Origin: Halisarca cf. caerulea
Lineage: Eukaryota; Porifera; Demospongiae; Chondrillida; Halisarcidae
Assembly: GCA_963170055.1 (NCBI GenBank)
Contig: CAUJGJ010000277.1
Coordinates: forward strand, 222,901-286,900
Direction of reading: 5' to 3'
Length of the DNA stretch: 64,000 nt
The notes below the pieces were generated by a model that was given only the letters and a program-made list of their open reading frames with translations, was not told the DNA's origin and made no database searches. The position numbers and the translations under genes are program-made. Below are positions 28,231 through 39,303 of this stretch, in pieces. The stretch's first letter is position 1, and every line of letters starts with the position of its first letter.

Positions 28231-29110
28231 CAAATATAGTATTAGCACCAGCATATCCAACACTACACAAATACGCCCACAGCACTTCAGAAAGGTCATG
28301 TGTGTCCACTGGGAATGTGCGTGGTGTTAGTGCCAAATATTGGTATTAGCACCAGCATATCCAACACTACACAAATACGCCCACAGCACTTCAGAAAGGT
28401 CATGTGTGTCCACTGGGAATGTGCGTGGTGCTAGTGCCAAATATTGGTATTAGCACCAGCATATCCAACACTACAGAAATACGCCCACAGTAGTTAAGAA
28501 ACTTCATGTGTGTCCACTGGGAATGTGCGTGGTGCTAGTGCCAAATATTGGTATTAGCACCAGCATATCCAACACTACACAAATACGCCCACAGCACTTC
28601 AGAAAGGTCATGTGTGTCCACTGGGAATGTGCGTGGTGCTAGTGCCAAATATTTGTATTAGCACCAGCATATCCAACACTACACAAATACGCCCACAGCA
28701 CTTCAGAAAGGTCATGTGTGTCCACTGGGAATGTGCGTGGTGCTAGTGCCAAATATTGGTATTAGCACCAGCATATCCAACACTACACAAATACGCCCAC
28801 AGCACTTCAGAAAGGTCATGTGTGTCCACTGGGAATGTGCGTGGTGCTAGTGCCAAATATTGGTATTAGCACCAGCATATCCAACACTACAGAAATACGC
28901 CCACAGTAGTTAAGAAACTTCATGTGTGTCCACTGGGAATGTGCGTGGTGCTAGTGCCAAATATTGGTATTAGCACCAGCATATCCAACACTACACAAAT
29001 ACGCCCACAGCACTTCAGAAAGGTCATGTGTGTCCACTGGGAATGTGCGTGGTGCTAGTGCCAAATATTGGTATTAGCACCAGCATATCCAACACTACAC
29101 AAATACGCCC
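28231..29110. repeat. Homogeneous tail with a 4-mer (416-bp) duplication
   Basis: Monomers are almost all of the AAGGTCATG class. The CTACAGAAAT variant followed by a TAGTTAAG head occurs at 28,471 and again at 28,887, which is 416 bp or 4 monomers later, and the intervening monomers agree. This is the right end of the AAGGTCATG-rich half before the degenerate zone. Confidence 0.75.
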
Positions 29111-29660
29111 ACAGCACTTCACAAACTTCATGTTTGTCCACTGGGAATGTGCGTGGTGTTAGTGCCAAATATTGGTATTAGCACCAGCATATCCAAAACT
29201 ACACAAATACCCCCACAGCACTTCAGAAAGGTCATGTGTGTCCACTGGGAATGTGTGTGGTGCTAGTGCCAAATATTGGTATTCGCACCAGATATCCAAC
29301 ACTACACAAACACGCCCACAACACTTCAGAAACTTCATGTGTGTCCACTTGGAATGTGCGTGGTGCTAGTTCCAAATATTGGTATTACACCAGCAAATCG
29401 AACTCTACACAAATACCCCCACAGCACTTTAGAAAGGTCATGTGTGTCCACTTGGAATGTGCGTGGTGCTAGTGCCAAATATGGGTATTAGCACCAGCAT
29501 ATCCAACACTACACAAATACGCCCTCAGTACTTCAGAAAGGTGAAGTGTGTCCACTGGGAATGTGCGTGGTGCTAGTGCCAAATATTAGTATTAGCACCA
29601 GCATATCTAACACTACACAAATACGACCACAACTCTTCAGAAACTTCATGTGTGTCCAAT
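29110..29660. repeat. Degenerate monomers at the domain boundary
   Basis: Five to six consecutive monomers carry many private changes absent elsewhere: CATGTTTGTCC, ATACCCCCAC (twice), GTATTCGCACCAGATATCC, CAAACACGCC, GGTATTACACCAGCAAATCG, GCCCTCAG, GGTGAAGTGTG and ACGACCACAACTC. Two of the ten indels of the window fall here within about 100 bp. The monomers still read in the same orientation and phase. High divergence without homogenisation is typical of satellite copies at an array edge or recombination-poor boundary. That interpretation is inference. Confidence 0.85.
29286..29390 (+). other. Two independent 1-bp deletions in adjacent degenerate monomers
   Basis: CACCAGATATCC (about 29,291) lacks the C of CACCAGCATATCC, and GGTATTACACC (about 29,387) lacks the G of GGTATTAGCACC. 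Both fall in the right arm of the dyad and are found nowhere else. Confidence 0.8.
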
Positions 29661-29835
29661 GGGAATGTGCGTGGTGCTAGTGCCAAATATTGGTATTAGC
29701 ACCAGCATATCCAACACTACACAAATACGCCCACAGCACTTCAGAAACTTCATGTGTGTCCACTGGGAATGTGCGTGGTGCTAGTGCCAAATATTGGTAT
29801 TAGCACCAGCATATCCAACACTACACAAATGCGCC

Positions 29836-30660
29836 CACAGCAGTTAAGAAACTTCATGTGTGTCCACTGGGAATGTGCGTGGTGCTAGTGCCAAATATTG
29901 GTATTAGCACAAGCATATCCAACACTACACAAATACGCCCACAGTACTTCAGAAACTTCATGTGTGTCCACTGGGAATGTGCGTGGTGCTAGTGCCAAAT
30001 ATTGGTATTAGCACCAGCATATCCAACACTACACAAATACGCCCACAGCAGTTAAGAAACTTCATGTGTGTCCACTGGGAATGTGCGTGGTGCTAGTGCC
30101 AAATATTGGTATTAGCACCAGCATATCCAACACTACACAAATACGCCCACAGTACTTCAGAAACTTCATGTGTGTCCACTGGGAATGTGCGTGGTGCTAG
30201 TGCCAAATATTGGTATTAGCACCAGCATATCCAACACTACACAAATACGCCCACAGCAGTTAAGAAACTTCATGTGTGTCCACTGGGAATGTGCGTGGTG
30301 CTAGTGCCAAATATTGGTATTAGCACAAGCATATCCAACACTACACAAATACGCCCACAGTACTTCAGAAACTTCATGTGTGTCCACTGGGAATGTGCGT
30401 GGTGCTAGTGCCAAATATTGGTATTAGCACCAGCATATCCAACACTACACAAATACGCCCACAGCAGTTAAGAAACTTCATGTGTGTCCACTGGGAATGT
30501 GCGTGGTGCTAGTGCCAAATATTGGTATTAGCACAAGCATATCCAACACTACACAAATACGCCCACAGTACTTCAGAAACTTCATGTGTGTCCACTGGGA
30601 ATGTGCGTGGTGCTAGTGCCAAATATTGGTATTAGCACCAGCATATCCAACACTACACAA
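29836..30660. repeat. Alternating dimer stretch (208-bp unit)
   Basis: Heads alternate strictly between CAGTTAAGAAACTTCATG and TACTTCAGAAACTTCATG. The linked variant TTAGCACAAGC in the CAGTTAAG monomer occurs near 29,905, 30,321 and 30,529, spacings of 416 and 208 bp. This is the shortest HOR in the window and the first appearance of the CAGTTAAG head, which then becomes common to the right. Confidence 0.82.
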
Positions 30661-31675
30661 ATACGCCCACAGCACTTCAGAAACTTCATGTGTGTCCACT
30701 GGGAATGTACGTGGTGCTAGTGACAAACATTGGTATTAGCACCAGCATATCTAACACTACACAAATACTCCCGCAGCACTTCAGAAACTTCATGTGTGTC
30801 CACTGGGAATGTGCATGGTGCTAGTGCCAAATATTGGTATTAGCACCAGCATATCCAACACTACACAAATACGCCCACAGCACTTCAGAAACTTCATGTG
30901 TGTCCACTGGGAATGTGCGTGGTGCTAGTGCCAAATATTGGTATTAGCACCAGCATATCCAACACTACACAAATACGCCCACAGCAGTTGAAAAACTTCA
31001 TGTGTGTCCACTGGGAATGTGCGTGGTGCTAGTGCCAAATATTGGTATTAGCAGCAGCATATCCAACACTACACAAATACGCCCACAGCACTTCAGAAAG
31101 GTCATTTGTGTCCACTGGGAATGTGCGTGGTGCTAGTGCCAAATATTGGTATGAGCACCAGCATATCCAACACTACACAAATACGCCCACAGCACTTCAG
31201 AAAGGTCATTTGTGTCCACTGGGAATGTGCGTGGTGCTAGTGCCAAATATGGGTATTAGCACAAGCCTATCCAACACTACACAAATACGCCCACAGCACT
31301 TCAGAAACTTCATGTGTGTCCACTGGGAATGTGCGTGGTGCTAGTGCCAAATATTGGTATTAGCACCAGCATATCCAACACTACACAAATACGCCCACAG
31401 CACTTCAGAAAGGTCATGTGTGTCCACTGGGAATGTGCGTGGTGCTAGTGCAAAATATTGGTATTAGCACCAGCATATCTTACACTACACAAATACGCCC
31501 ACAGCACTTCAGAAAGGTCATGTGTGTCCACTGGGAATGTGCGTGGTGCTACTGCCAAATATTGGTATTAGCACCAGCATATCCAACACTACACAAATAC
31601 GCCCACAGCACTTCAGAAACTTCATGTGTGTCCACTGGGAATGTGCGTGGTGCTAGTGCCAAATATTGGTATTAG
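30660..31675. repeat. Off-consensus monomers and the last AAGGTCATG copies
   Basis: Milder degeneration than 29.1-29.7 kb: GAATGTACG with GACAAACATTGG near 30,700-30,730, ATACTCCCGCAG, CAGTTGAAAAAC near 30,986, CATTTGTG twice (about 31,103 and 31,207), TATGAGC and CACAAGCCTATCC. The last AAGGTCATG head lies near 31,510. To its right the AACTTCATG class alone continues. Confidence 0.75.
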
Positions 31676-32544
31676 CACCAGCATATCTAACACTACACAA
31701 ATACGCCCACAGTACTTCAGAAACTTCATGTGTGTCCACTTGGAATGTGCGTGGTGCTAGTGCCAAATATTGGTATTAGCACCAGCATATCCAACACTAC
31801 ACAAATACGCCCACAGAACTTCAGAAACTTCATGTGTGTCCACTGGGAATGTGCGTGGTGCTAGTGCCAAATATTGGTATTAGCACCAGCATATCCAACA
31901 CTACACAAATACGCCCACAGCACTTCAGAAACTTCATGTGTGTCCACTGGGAATGTGCGTGGTGCTAGTGCCAAATATTGGTATTAGCACCAGCATATCC
32001 AACACTACACAAATACGCCCGCAGCAGTTAAGAAACTTCATGTGTGTCCACTGGGAATGTGCGTGGTGCTAGTGCCAAATTTTGGTATTAGCACCAGCAT
32101 ATCCAACACTACACAAATACGCCCACAGTACTTCAGAAACTTCATGTGTGTCCACTGGGAATGTGCGTGGTGCTAGTGCCAAATATTGGTATTAGCACCA
32201 GCATATCCAACACTACACAAATACGCCCGCAGCACTTCAGAAACTTCATGTGTGTCCACTGGGAATGTGCGTGGTGCTAGTGCCAAATATTGGTATTAGC
32301 ACCAGCATATCTAACACTACACAAATACGCCCAAAGCACTTCAGAAACTTCATGTGAGTCCACTGGGAATGTGCGTGGTGCTAGTGCCAAATATTGGTAT
32401 TAGCACCAGCATATCTAACACTACACAAATACGCCCACAGTACTTCAGAAACTTCATGTGTGTCCACTGGGAATGTGCGTGGTGCTAGTGCCAAATATTG
32501 GTATTAGCACCAGCATATCCAACACTACACAAATACGCCCACAG

Positions 32545-32648
32545 CACTTCAGAAACTTCATGTGTGTCCACTGGGAATGTGCGTGGTGCTAGTGCCAAAT
32601 ATTGGTATTAGCACCAGCATATCCAACACTACACAAATACGCCCACAG
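32545..32648 (+). repeat. Reference monomer (consensus copy)
   Basis: This copy matches the majority base at every position I compared and serves as the coordinate frame, with position 1 at the C of CACTTCAG. Positions 1-20 are the variable head (classes differ at 1, 3, 5-6 and 12-13). Positions 21-30 hold TGTCCACTGG. Positions 31-80 form the dyad. Positions 81-104 are an A/C-rich tail ending in ACGCCCACAG. Composition is 48 G+C of 104. CpG occurs at about positions 38-39 (TGCGTGG) and 96-97 (TACGCCC). An AATATT hexamer lies at the dyad centre. I see no convincing internal half-repeat (2 x 52) in direct orientation, so 104 bp is the basic unit. Confidence 0.93.
32575..32624. other. 50-bp imperfect dyad (hairpin/cruciform potential), one per monomer
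   Basis: Shown in the reference monomer and present in nearly every other copy. The inner arms GGTGCTAGTGCCAA and TTGGTATTAGCACC (14 nt each) flank a 3-nt centre, ATA, and pair along their whole length with two G.T pairs. The complementarity continues outward: GAATGTGC on the left against GCATATCC on the right, with one bulged G, one more G.T and one A.C. The total is 23 aligned pairs: 19 Watson-Crick, 3 G.T and 1 A.C. All G.T pairs have G on the left and T on the right of the + strand, so a + strand RNA could pair through them while a - strand RNA would have A.C mismatches there. Whether it extrudes, is bound, or is transcribed cannot be told from sequence. Confidence 0.85.
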
Positions 32649-33840
32649 CACTTCAGAAACTTCATGTGTGTCCACTGGGAATGTGCGTGGTGCTAGTGCC
32701 AAATATTGGTATTAGCACCAGCATATCCAACACTACACAAATACGCCCACAGCAGTTAAGAAACTTCATGTGTGTCCACTGGGAATGTGCGTGGTGCTAG
32801 TGCCAAATATTGGTATTAGCAGCAGCATATCCAACACTACACAAATACGCCCACAGTACTTCAGAAACTTCATGTGTGTCCCCTGGGAATGTGCGTGGTG
32901 CTAGTGCCAAATATTGGTATTAGCACCAGCATATCCAACACTACACAAATACGCCCACAGCACTTCAGAAACTTCATGTGTGTCCACTGGGAATGTGCGT
33001 GGTGCTAGTGCCAAATATTGGTATTAGCACCAGCATATCCAACACTACACAAATACGCCCACAGTACTTCAGAAACTTCATGTGTGTCCACTGGGAATAT
33101 GTGTGGTGCTAGTGCCAAATATTGGTATTAGCACCAGCATATCCAACACTACACAAATACGCACACAGCAGTAAAGAAACTTCATGTGTGTCCACTGGGA
33201 ATGTGCGTGGTGCTAGTGCCAAATGTTGGTATTAGCACCAGCATATCTAACACTACACAAATACGCACACAGCAGTAAAGAAACTTCATGTGTGTCCACT
33301 GGGAATGTGCGTGGTGCTAGTGCCAAATATTGGTATTAGCACCAGCATATCCAACACTACACAAATACGCCCACAGCAGTTAAGAAACTTCATGTGTGTC
33401 CACTGGGAATGTGCGTGGTGCTAGTGCCAAATATTGGTATTAGCACCAGCATATCTAACACTACACAAATACGCCCACAGCACTTCAGAAACTTCATGTG
33501 TGTCCACTGGGAATGTGCGTGGTGCTAGTGCCAAATATTGGTATTAGCACCAGCATATCCAACACTACACAAATACACCCACAGCAGTTAAGAAACTTCA
33601 TGTGTGTCCACTGGGAATGTGCGTGGTGCTAGTGCCAAATATTGGTATTAGCACCAGCATATCCAACACTACACAAATACGCCCGCAGCACTTCAGAAAC
33701 TTCATGTGTGTCCACTGGGAATGTGCGTGGTGCTAGTGCCAAATATTGGTATTAGCACCAGCATATCTAACACTACACAAATACGCCCAAAGCACTTCAG
33801 AAACTTCATGTGAGTCCACTGGGAATGTGCGTGGTGCTAG

Positions 33841-36800
33841 TGCCAAATATTGGTATTAGCACCAGCATATCTAACACTACACAAATACGCCCACAGCAGT
33901 GAAGAAACTTCATGTGTGTCAACTGGGAATGTGCGTGGTGCTAGTGCCAAATATTGGTATTAGCACCAGCATATCCAACACTACACAAATACGCCCACAG
34001 CAGTGAAGAAACTTCATGTGTGTCAACTGGGAATGTGCGTGGTGCTAGTGCCAAATATTGGTATTAGCACCAGCATATCCAACACTACACAAATACGCCC
34101 ACAGCACTTCAGAAACTTCGTGTGTGTCCCCTGGGAATGTGCGTGGTGCTAGAGCCAAATATTGGTATTAGCACCAGCATATCCAACACTACACAAATAC
34201 GCCCACAGCAGTTAAGAAACTTCATGTGTGTCCACTGGGAATGTGCGTGGTGCTAGTGCCAAATATTGGTATTAGCACCAGCATATCCAACACTACACAA
34301 ATACGCACACAGCACTTCAGAAACTTTATGTGTGTCCACTGGGAATGTGCGTGGTGCTAGTGCCAAATATTGGTATTAGCACCAGCATATCCAACACTAC
34401 ACAAATACGCCCACAGTAGTTAAGAAACTTCATGTGTGTCCACTGGGAATGTGCGTGGTGCTAGTGCCAAATATTGGTATTAGCACCAGCATATTCAACA
34501 CTACACAAATACGCCCACAGCACTTCAGAAACTTCATGTGTGTCCCCTGGGAATGTGCGTGGTGCTAGTGCCAAATATTGGTATTAGCACCAGCATATCC
34601 AACACTACACAAATACGCCCACAGCACTTCAGAAACTTCATGTGTGTCCACTGGGAATGTGCGTGGTGCTAGTGCCAAATATTGGTATTAGCACCAGCAT
34701 ATCCAACACTACACAAATACGCCCACAGTACTTCAGAAACTTCATGTGTGTCCACTGGGAATATGTGTGGTGCTAGTGCCAAATATTGGTATTAGCACCA
34801 GCATATCCAACACTACACAAATACGCACACAGCAGTAAAGAAACTTCATGTGTGTCCACTGGGAATGTGCGTGGTGCTAGTGCCAAATGTTGGTATTAGC
34901 ACCAGCATATCTAACACTACACAAATACGCACACAGCAGTAAAGAAACTTCATGTGTGTCCACTGGGAATGTGCGTGGTGCTAGTGCCAAATATTGGTAT
35001 TAGCACCAGCATATCCAACACTACACAAATACGCCCACAGCAGTTAAGAAACTTCATGTGTGTCCACTGGGAATGTGCGTGGTGCTAGTGCCAAATATTG
35101 GTATTAGCACCAGCATATCCAACACTACACAAATACGCCCACAGTACTTCATAAACTTCATGTGTGTCCACTGGGAATGTGCGTGGTGCTAGTGCCAAAT
35201 ATTGGTATTAGCACCAGCATATCCAACACTACACAAATACGCCCGCAGCACTTCAGAAACTTCATGTGTGTCCACTGGGAATGTGCGTGGTGCTAGTGCC
35301 AAATATTGGTATTAGCACCAGCATATCCAACACTACACAAATACGCCCGCAGCACTTCAGAAACTTCATGTGTGTCCACTGGGAATGTGCGTGGTGCTAG
35401 TGCCAAATATTGGTATTAGCACCAGCATATCTAACACTACACAAATACGCCCAAAGCACTTCAGAAACTTCATGTGAGTCCACTGGGAATGTGCGTGGTG
35501 CTAGTGCCAAATATTGGTATTAGCACCAGCATATCCAACACTACACAAATACGCCCACAGCAGTTAAGAAACTTCATGTGTGTCCACTGGGAATGTGCGT
35601 GGTGCTAGTGCCAAATATTGGTATTAGCAGCAGCATATCCAACACTACACAAATACGCCCACAGTACTTCAGAAACTTCATGTGTGTCCCCTGGGAATGT
35701 GCGTGGTGCTAGTGCCAAATATTGGTATTAGCACCAGCATATCCAACACTACACAAATACGCCCACAGCACTTCAGAAACTTCATGTGTGTCCACTGGGA
35801 ATGTGCGTGGTGCTAGTGCCAAATATTGGTATTAGCACCAGCATATCCAACACTACACAAATACGCCCACAGTACTTCAGAAACTTCATGTGTGTCCACT
35901 GGGAATATGTGTGGTGCTAGTGCCAAATATTGGTATTAGCACCAGCATATCCAACACTACACAAATACGCACACAGCAGTAAAGAAACTTCATGTGTGTC
36001 CACTGGGAATGTGCGTGGTGCTAGTGCCAAATATTGGTATTAGCACCAGCATATCCAACACTACACAAATACGCCCACAGTACTTCATAAACTTCATGTG
36101 TGTCCACTGGGAATGTGCGTGGTGCTAGTGCCAAATATTGGTATTAGCACCAGCATATCCAACACTACACAAATACGCCCGCAGCACTTCAGAAACTTCA
36201 TGTGTGTCCACTGGGAATGTGCGTGGTGCTAGTGCCAAATATTGGTATTAGCACCAGCATATCCAACACTACACAAATACGCCCGCAGCACTTCAGAAAC
36301 TTCATGTGTGTCCACTGGGAATGTGCGTGGTGCTAGTGCCAAATATTGGTATTAGCACCAGCATATCTAACACTACACAAATACGCCCAAAGCACTTCAG
36401 AAACTTCATGTGAGTCCACTGGGAATGTGCGTGGTGCTAGTGCCAAATATTGGTATTAGCACCAGCATATCCAACACTACACAAATACGCCCACAGCAGT
36501 TAAGAAACTTCATGTGTGTCCACTGGGAATGTGCGTGGTGCTAGTGCCAAATATTGGTATTAGCAGCAGCATATCCAACACTACACAAATACGCCCACAG
36601 TACTTCAGAAACTTCATGTGAGTCCCCTGGGAATGTGCGTGGTGCTAGTGCCAAATATTGGTATTAGCACCAGCATATCTAACACTACACAAATACGCCC
36701 ACAGCAGTGAAGAAACTTCATGTGTGTCAACTGGGAATGTGCGTGGTGCTAGTGCCAAATATTGGTATTAGCACCAGCATATCCAACACTACACAAATAC

Positions 36801-38818
36801 GCCCACAGCAGTGAAGAAACTTCATGTGTGTCAACTGGGAATGTGCGTGGTGCTAGTGCCAAATATTGGTATTAGCACCAGCATATCCAACACTACACAA
36901 ATACGCCCACAGCACTTCAGAAACTTCGTGTGTGTCCCCTGGGAATGTGCGTGGTGCTAGAGCCAAATATTGGTATTAGCACCAGCATATCCAACACTAC
37001 ACAAATACGCCCACAGCAGTTAAGAAACTTCATGTGTGTCCACTGGGAATGTGCGTGGTGCTAGTGCCAAATATTGGTATTAGCACCAGCATATCCAACA
37101 CTACACAAATACGCACACAGCACTTCAGAAACTTTATGTGTGTCCACTGGGAATGTGCGTGGTGCTAGTGCCAAATATTGGTATTAGCACCAGCATATCC
37201 AACACTACACAAATACGCCCACAGTAGTTAAGAAACTTCATGTGTGTCCACTGGGAATGTGCGTGGTGCTAGTGCCAAATATTGGTATTAGCACCAGCAT
37301 ATTCAACACTACACAAATACGCCCACAGCACTTCAGAAACTTCATGTGTGTCCACTGGGAATGTGCGTGGTGCTAGTGCCAAATATTGGTATTAGCACCA
37401 GCATATCCAACACTACACAAATACGCCCACAGCACTTCAGAAACTTCATGTGTGTCCACTGGGAATGTGCGTGGTGCTAGTGCCAAATATTGGTATTAGC
37501 ACCAGCATATCCAACACTACACAAATACGCCCACAGTACTTCAGAAACTTCATGTGTGTCCACTGGGAATATGTGTGGTGCTAGTGCCAAATATTGGTAT
37601 TAGCACCAGCATATCCAACACTACACAAATACGCACACAGCAGTAAAGAAACTTCATGTGTGTCCACTGGGAATGTGCGTGGTGCTAGTGCCAAATGTTG
37701 GTATTAGCACCAGCATATCTAACACTACACAAATACGCACACAGCAGTAAAGAAACTTCATGTGTGTCCACTGGGAATGTGCGTGGTGCTAGTGCCAAAT
37801 ATTGGTATTAGCACCAGCATATCCAACACTACACAAATACGCCCACCGCAGTTAAGAAACTTCATGTGTGTCCACTGGGAATGTGCGTGGTGCTAGTGCC
37901 AAATATTGGTATTAGCACCAGCATATCCAACACTACACAAATACGCCCACAGTACTTCATAAACTTCATGTGTGTCCACTGGGAATGTGCGTGGTGCTAG
38001 TGCCAAATATTGGTATTAGCACCAGCATATCCAACACTACACAAATACGCCCGCAGCACTTCAGAAACTTCATGTGTGTCCACTGGGAATGTGCGTGGTG
38101 CTAGTGCCAAATATTGGTATTAGCACCAGCATATCCAACACTACACAAATACGCCCGCAGCACTTCAGAAACTTCATGTGTGTCCACTGGGAATGTGCGT
38201 GGTGCTAGTGCCAAATATTGGTATTAGCACCAGCATATCTAACACTACACAAATACGCCCAAAGCACTTCAGAAACTTCATGTGAGTCCACTGGGAATGT
38301 GCGTGGTGCTAGTGCCAAATATTGGTATTAGCACCAGCATATCCAACACTACACAAATACGCCCACAGCAGTTAAGAAACTTCATGTGTGTCCACTGGGA
38401 ATGTGCGTGGTGCTAGTGCCAAATATTGGTATTAGCAGCAGCATATCCAACACTACACAAATACGCCCACAGTACTTCAGAAACTTCATGTGTGTCCCCT
38501 GGGAATGTGCGTGGTGCTAGTGCCAAATATTGGTATTAGCACCAGCATATCCAACACTACACAAATACGCCCACAGCACTTCAGAAACTTCATGTGTGTC
38601 CACTGGGAATGTGCGTGGTGCTAGTGCCAAATATTGGTATTAGCACCAGCATATCCAACACTACACAAATACGCCCACAGTACTTCAGAAACTTCATGTG
38701 TGTCCACTGGGAATATGTGTGGTGCTAGTGCCAAATATTGGTATTAGCACCAGCATATCCAACACTACACAAATACGCACACAGCAGTAAAGAAACTTCA
38801 TGTGTGTCCACTGGGAAT
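33841..38818. repeat. 27-mer higher-order repeat, 2,808 bp
   Basis: The stretch from 33,841 to about 36,010 matches 36,649 to about 38,818. Markers at exactly 2,808 spacing are the CAGTGAAG head (33,894/36,702), AACTTTATG (34,323/37,131), CATATTCAAC (about 34,493/37,301), GAATATGTGTGG (33,097/35,905/38,713 and 34,761/37,569) and the AAATGTTGG monomer. The intervening stretch of about 36.0-36.65 kb carries the CGCCCGCAG pair and the TGAGTCC monomer. Confidence 0.85.
36601..36704 (+). repeat. Mosaic monomer at the start of the second 27-mer copy
   Basis: This monomer combines a TACTTCAG head, TGAGTC (otherwise with a CACTTCAG head preceded by CGCCCAAAG), CCCCTGG (otherwise with TGTGTCCCC) and an ATATCTAAC tail. 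The combination occurs once. It lies where the order of the flanking monomers switches. It could be a crossover or conversion product, or a single T-to-A change in a TGTGTCCCC monomer. Confidence 0.6.
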
Positions 38819-39303
38819 GTGCGTGGTGCTAGTGCCAAATGTTGGTATTAGCACCAGCATATCTAACACTACACAAATACGCACACAGCAGTAAAGAAAC
38901 TTCATGTGTGTCCACTGGGAATGTGCGTGGTGCTAGTGCCAAATATTGGTATTAGCACCAGCATATCCAACACTACACAAATACGCCCACAGCAGTTAAG
39001 AAACTTCATGTGTGTCCACTGGGAATGTGCGTGGTGCCAGTGCCAAATATTGGTATTAGCACCAGCATATCTAACACTACACAAATACGCCCGCAGCACT
39101 TCAGAAACTTCATGTGTGTCCACTGGGAATGTGCGTGGTGCTAGTGCCAAATATTGGTATTAGCACCAGCATATCTAACACTACACAAATACGCCCAAAG
39201 CACTTCAGAAACTTCATGTGAGTCCACTGGGAATGTGCGTGGTGCTAGTGCCAAATATTGGTATTAGCACCAGCATATCTAACACTACACAAATACGCCC
39301 ACA

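Noticed and set aside
29110..29660. A degenerate transposon or gene fragment at the boundary
   Set aside because: Every stretch still aligns to the 104-bp monomer in phase apart from two 1-bp deletions. No foreign sequence remains.
32585..32615. Rho-independent terminator or operator at the hairpin
   Set aside because: The stem has no following T run, occurs in every monomer with no gene nearby, and the context is eukaryotic satellite DNA.
34110..34135. CENP-B box in the TTCGTGTGTGTCCCC variant
   Set aside because: TTCG is followed at the required spacing by T instead of A, and by CCCC instead of CGGG. The essential positions do not match, and ordinary monomers lack TTCG altogether.
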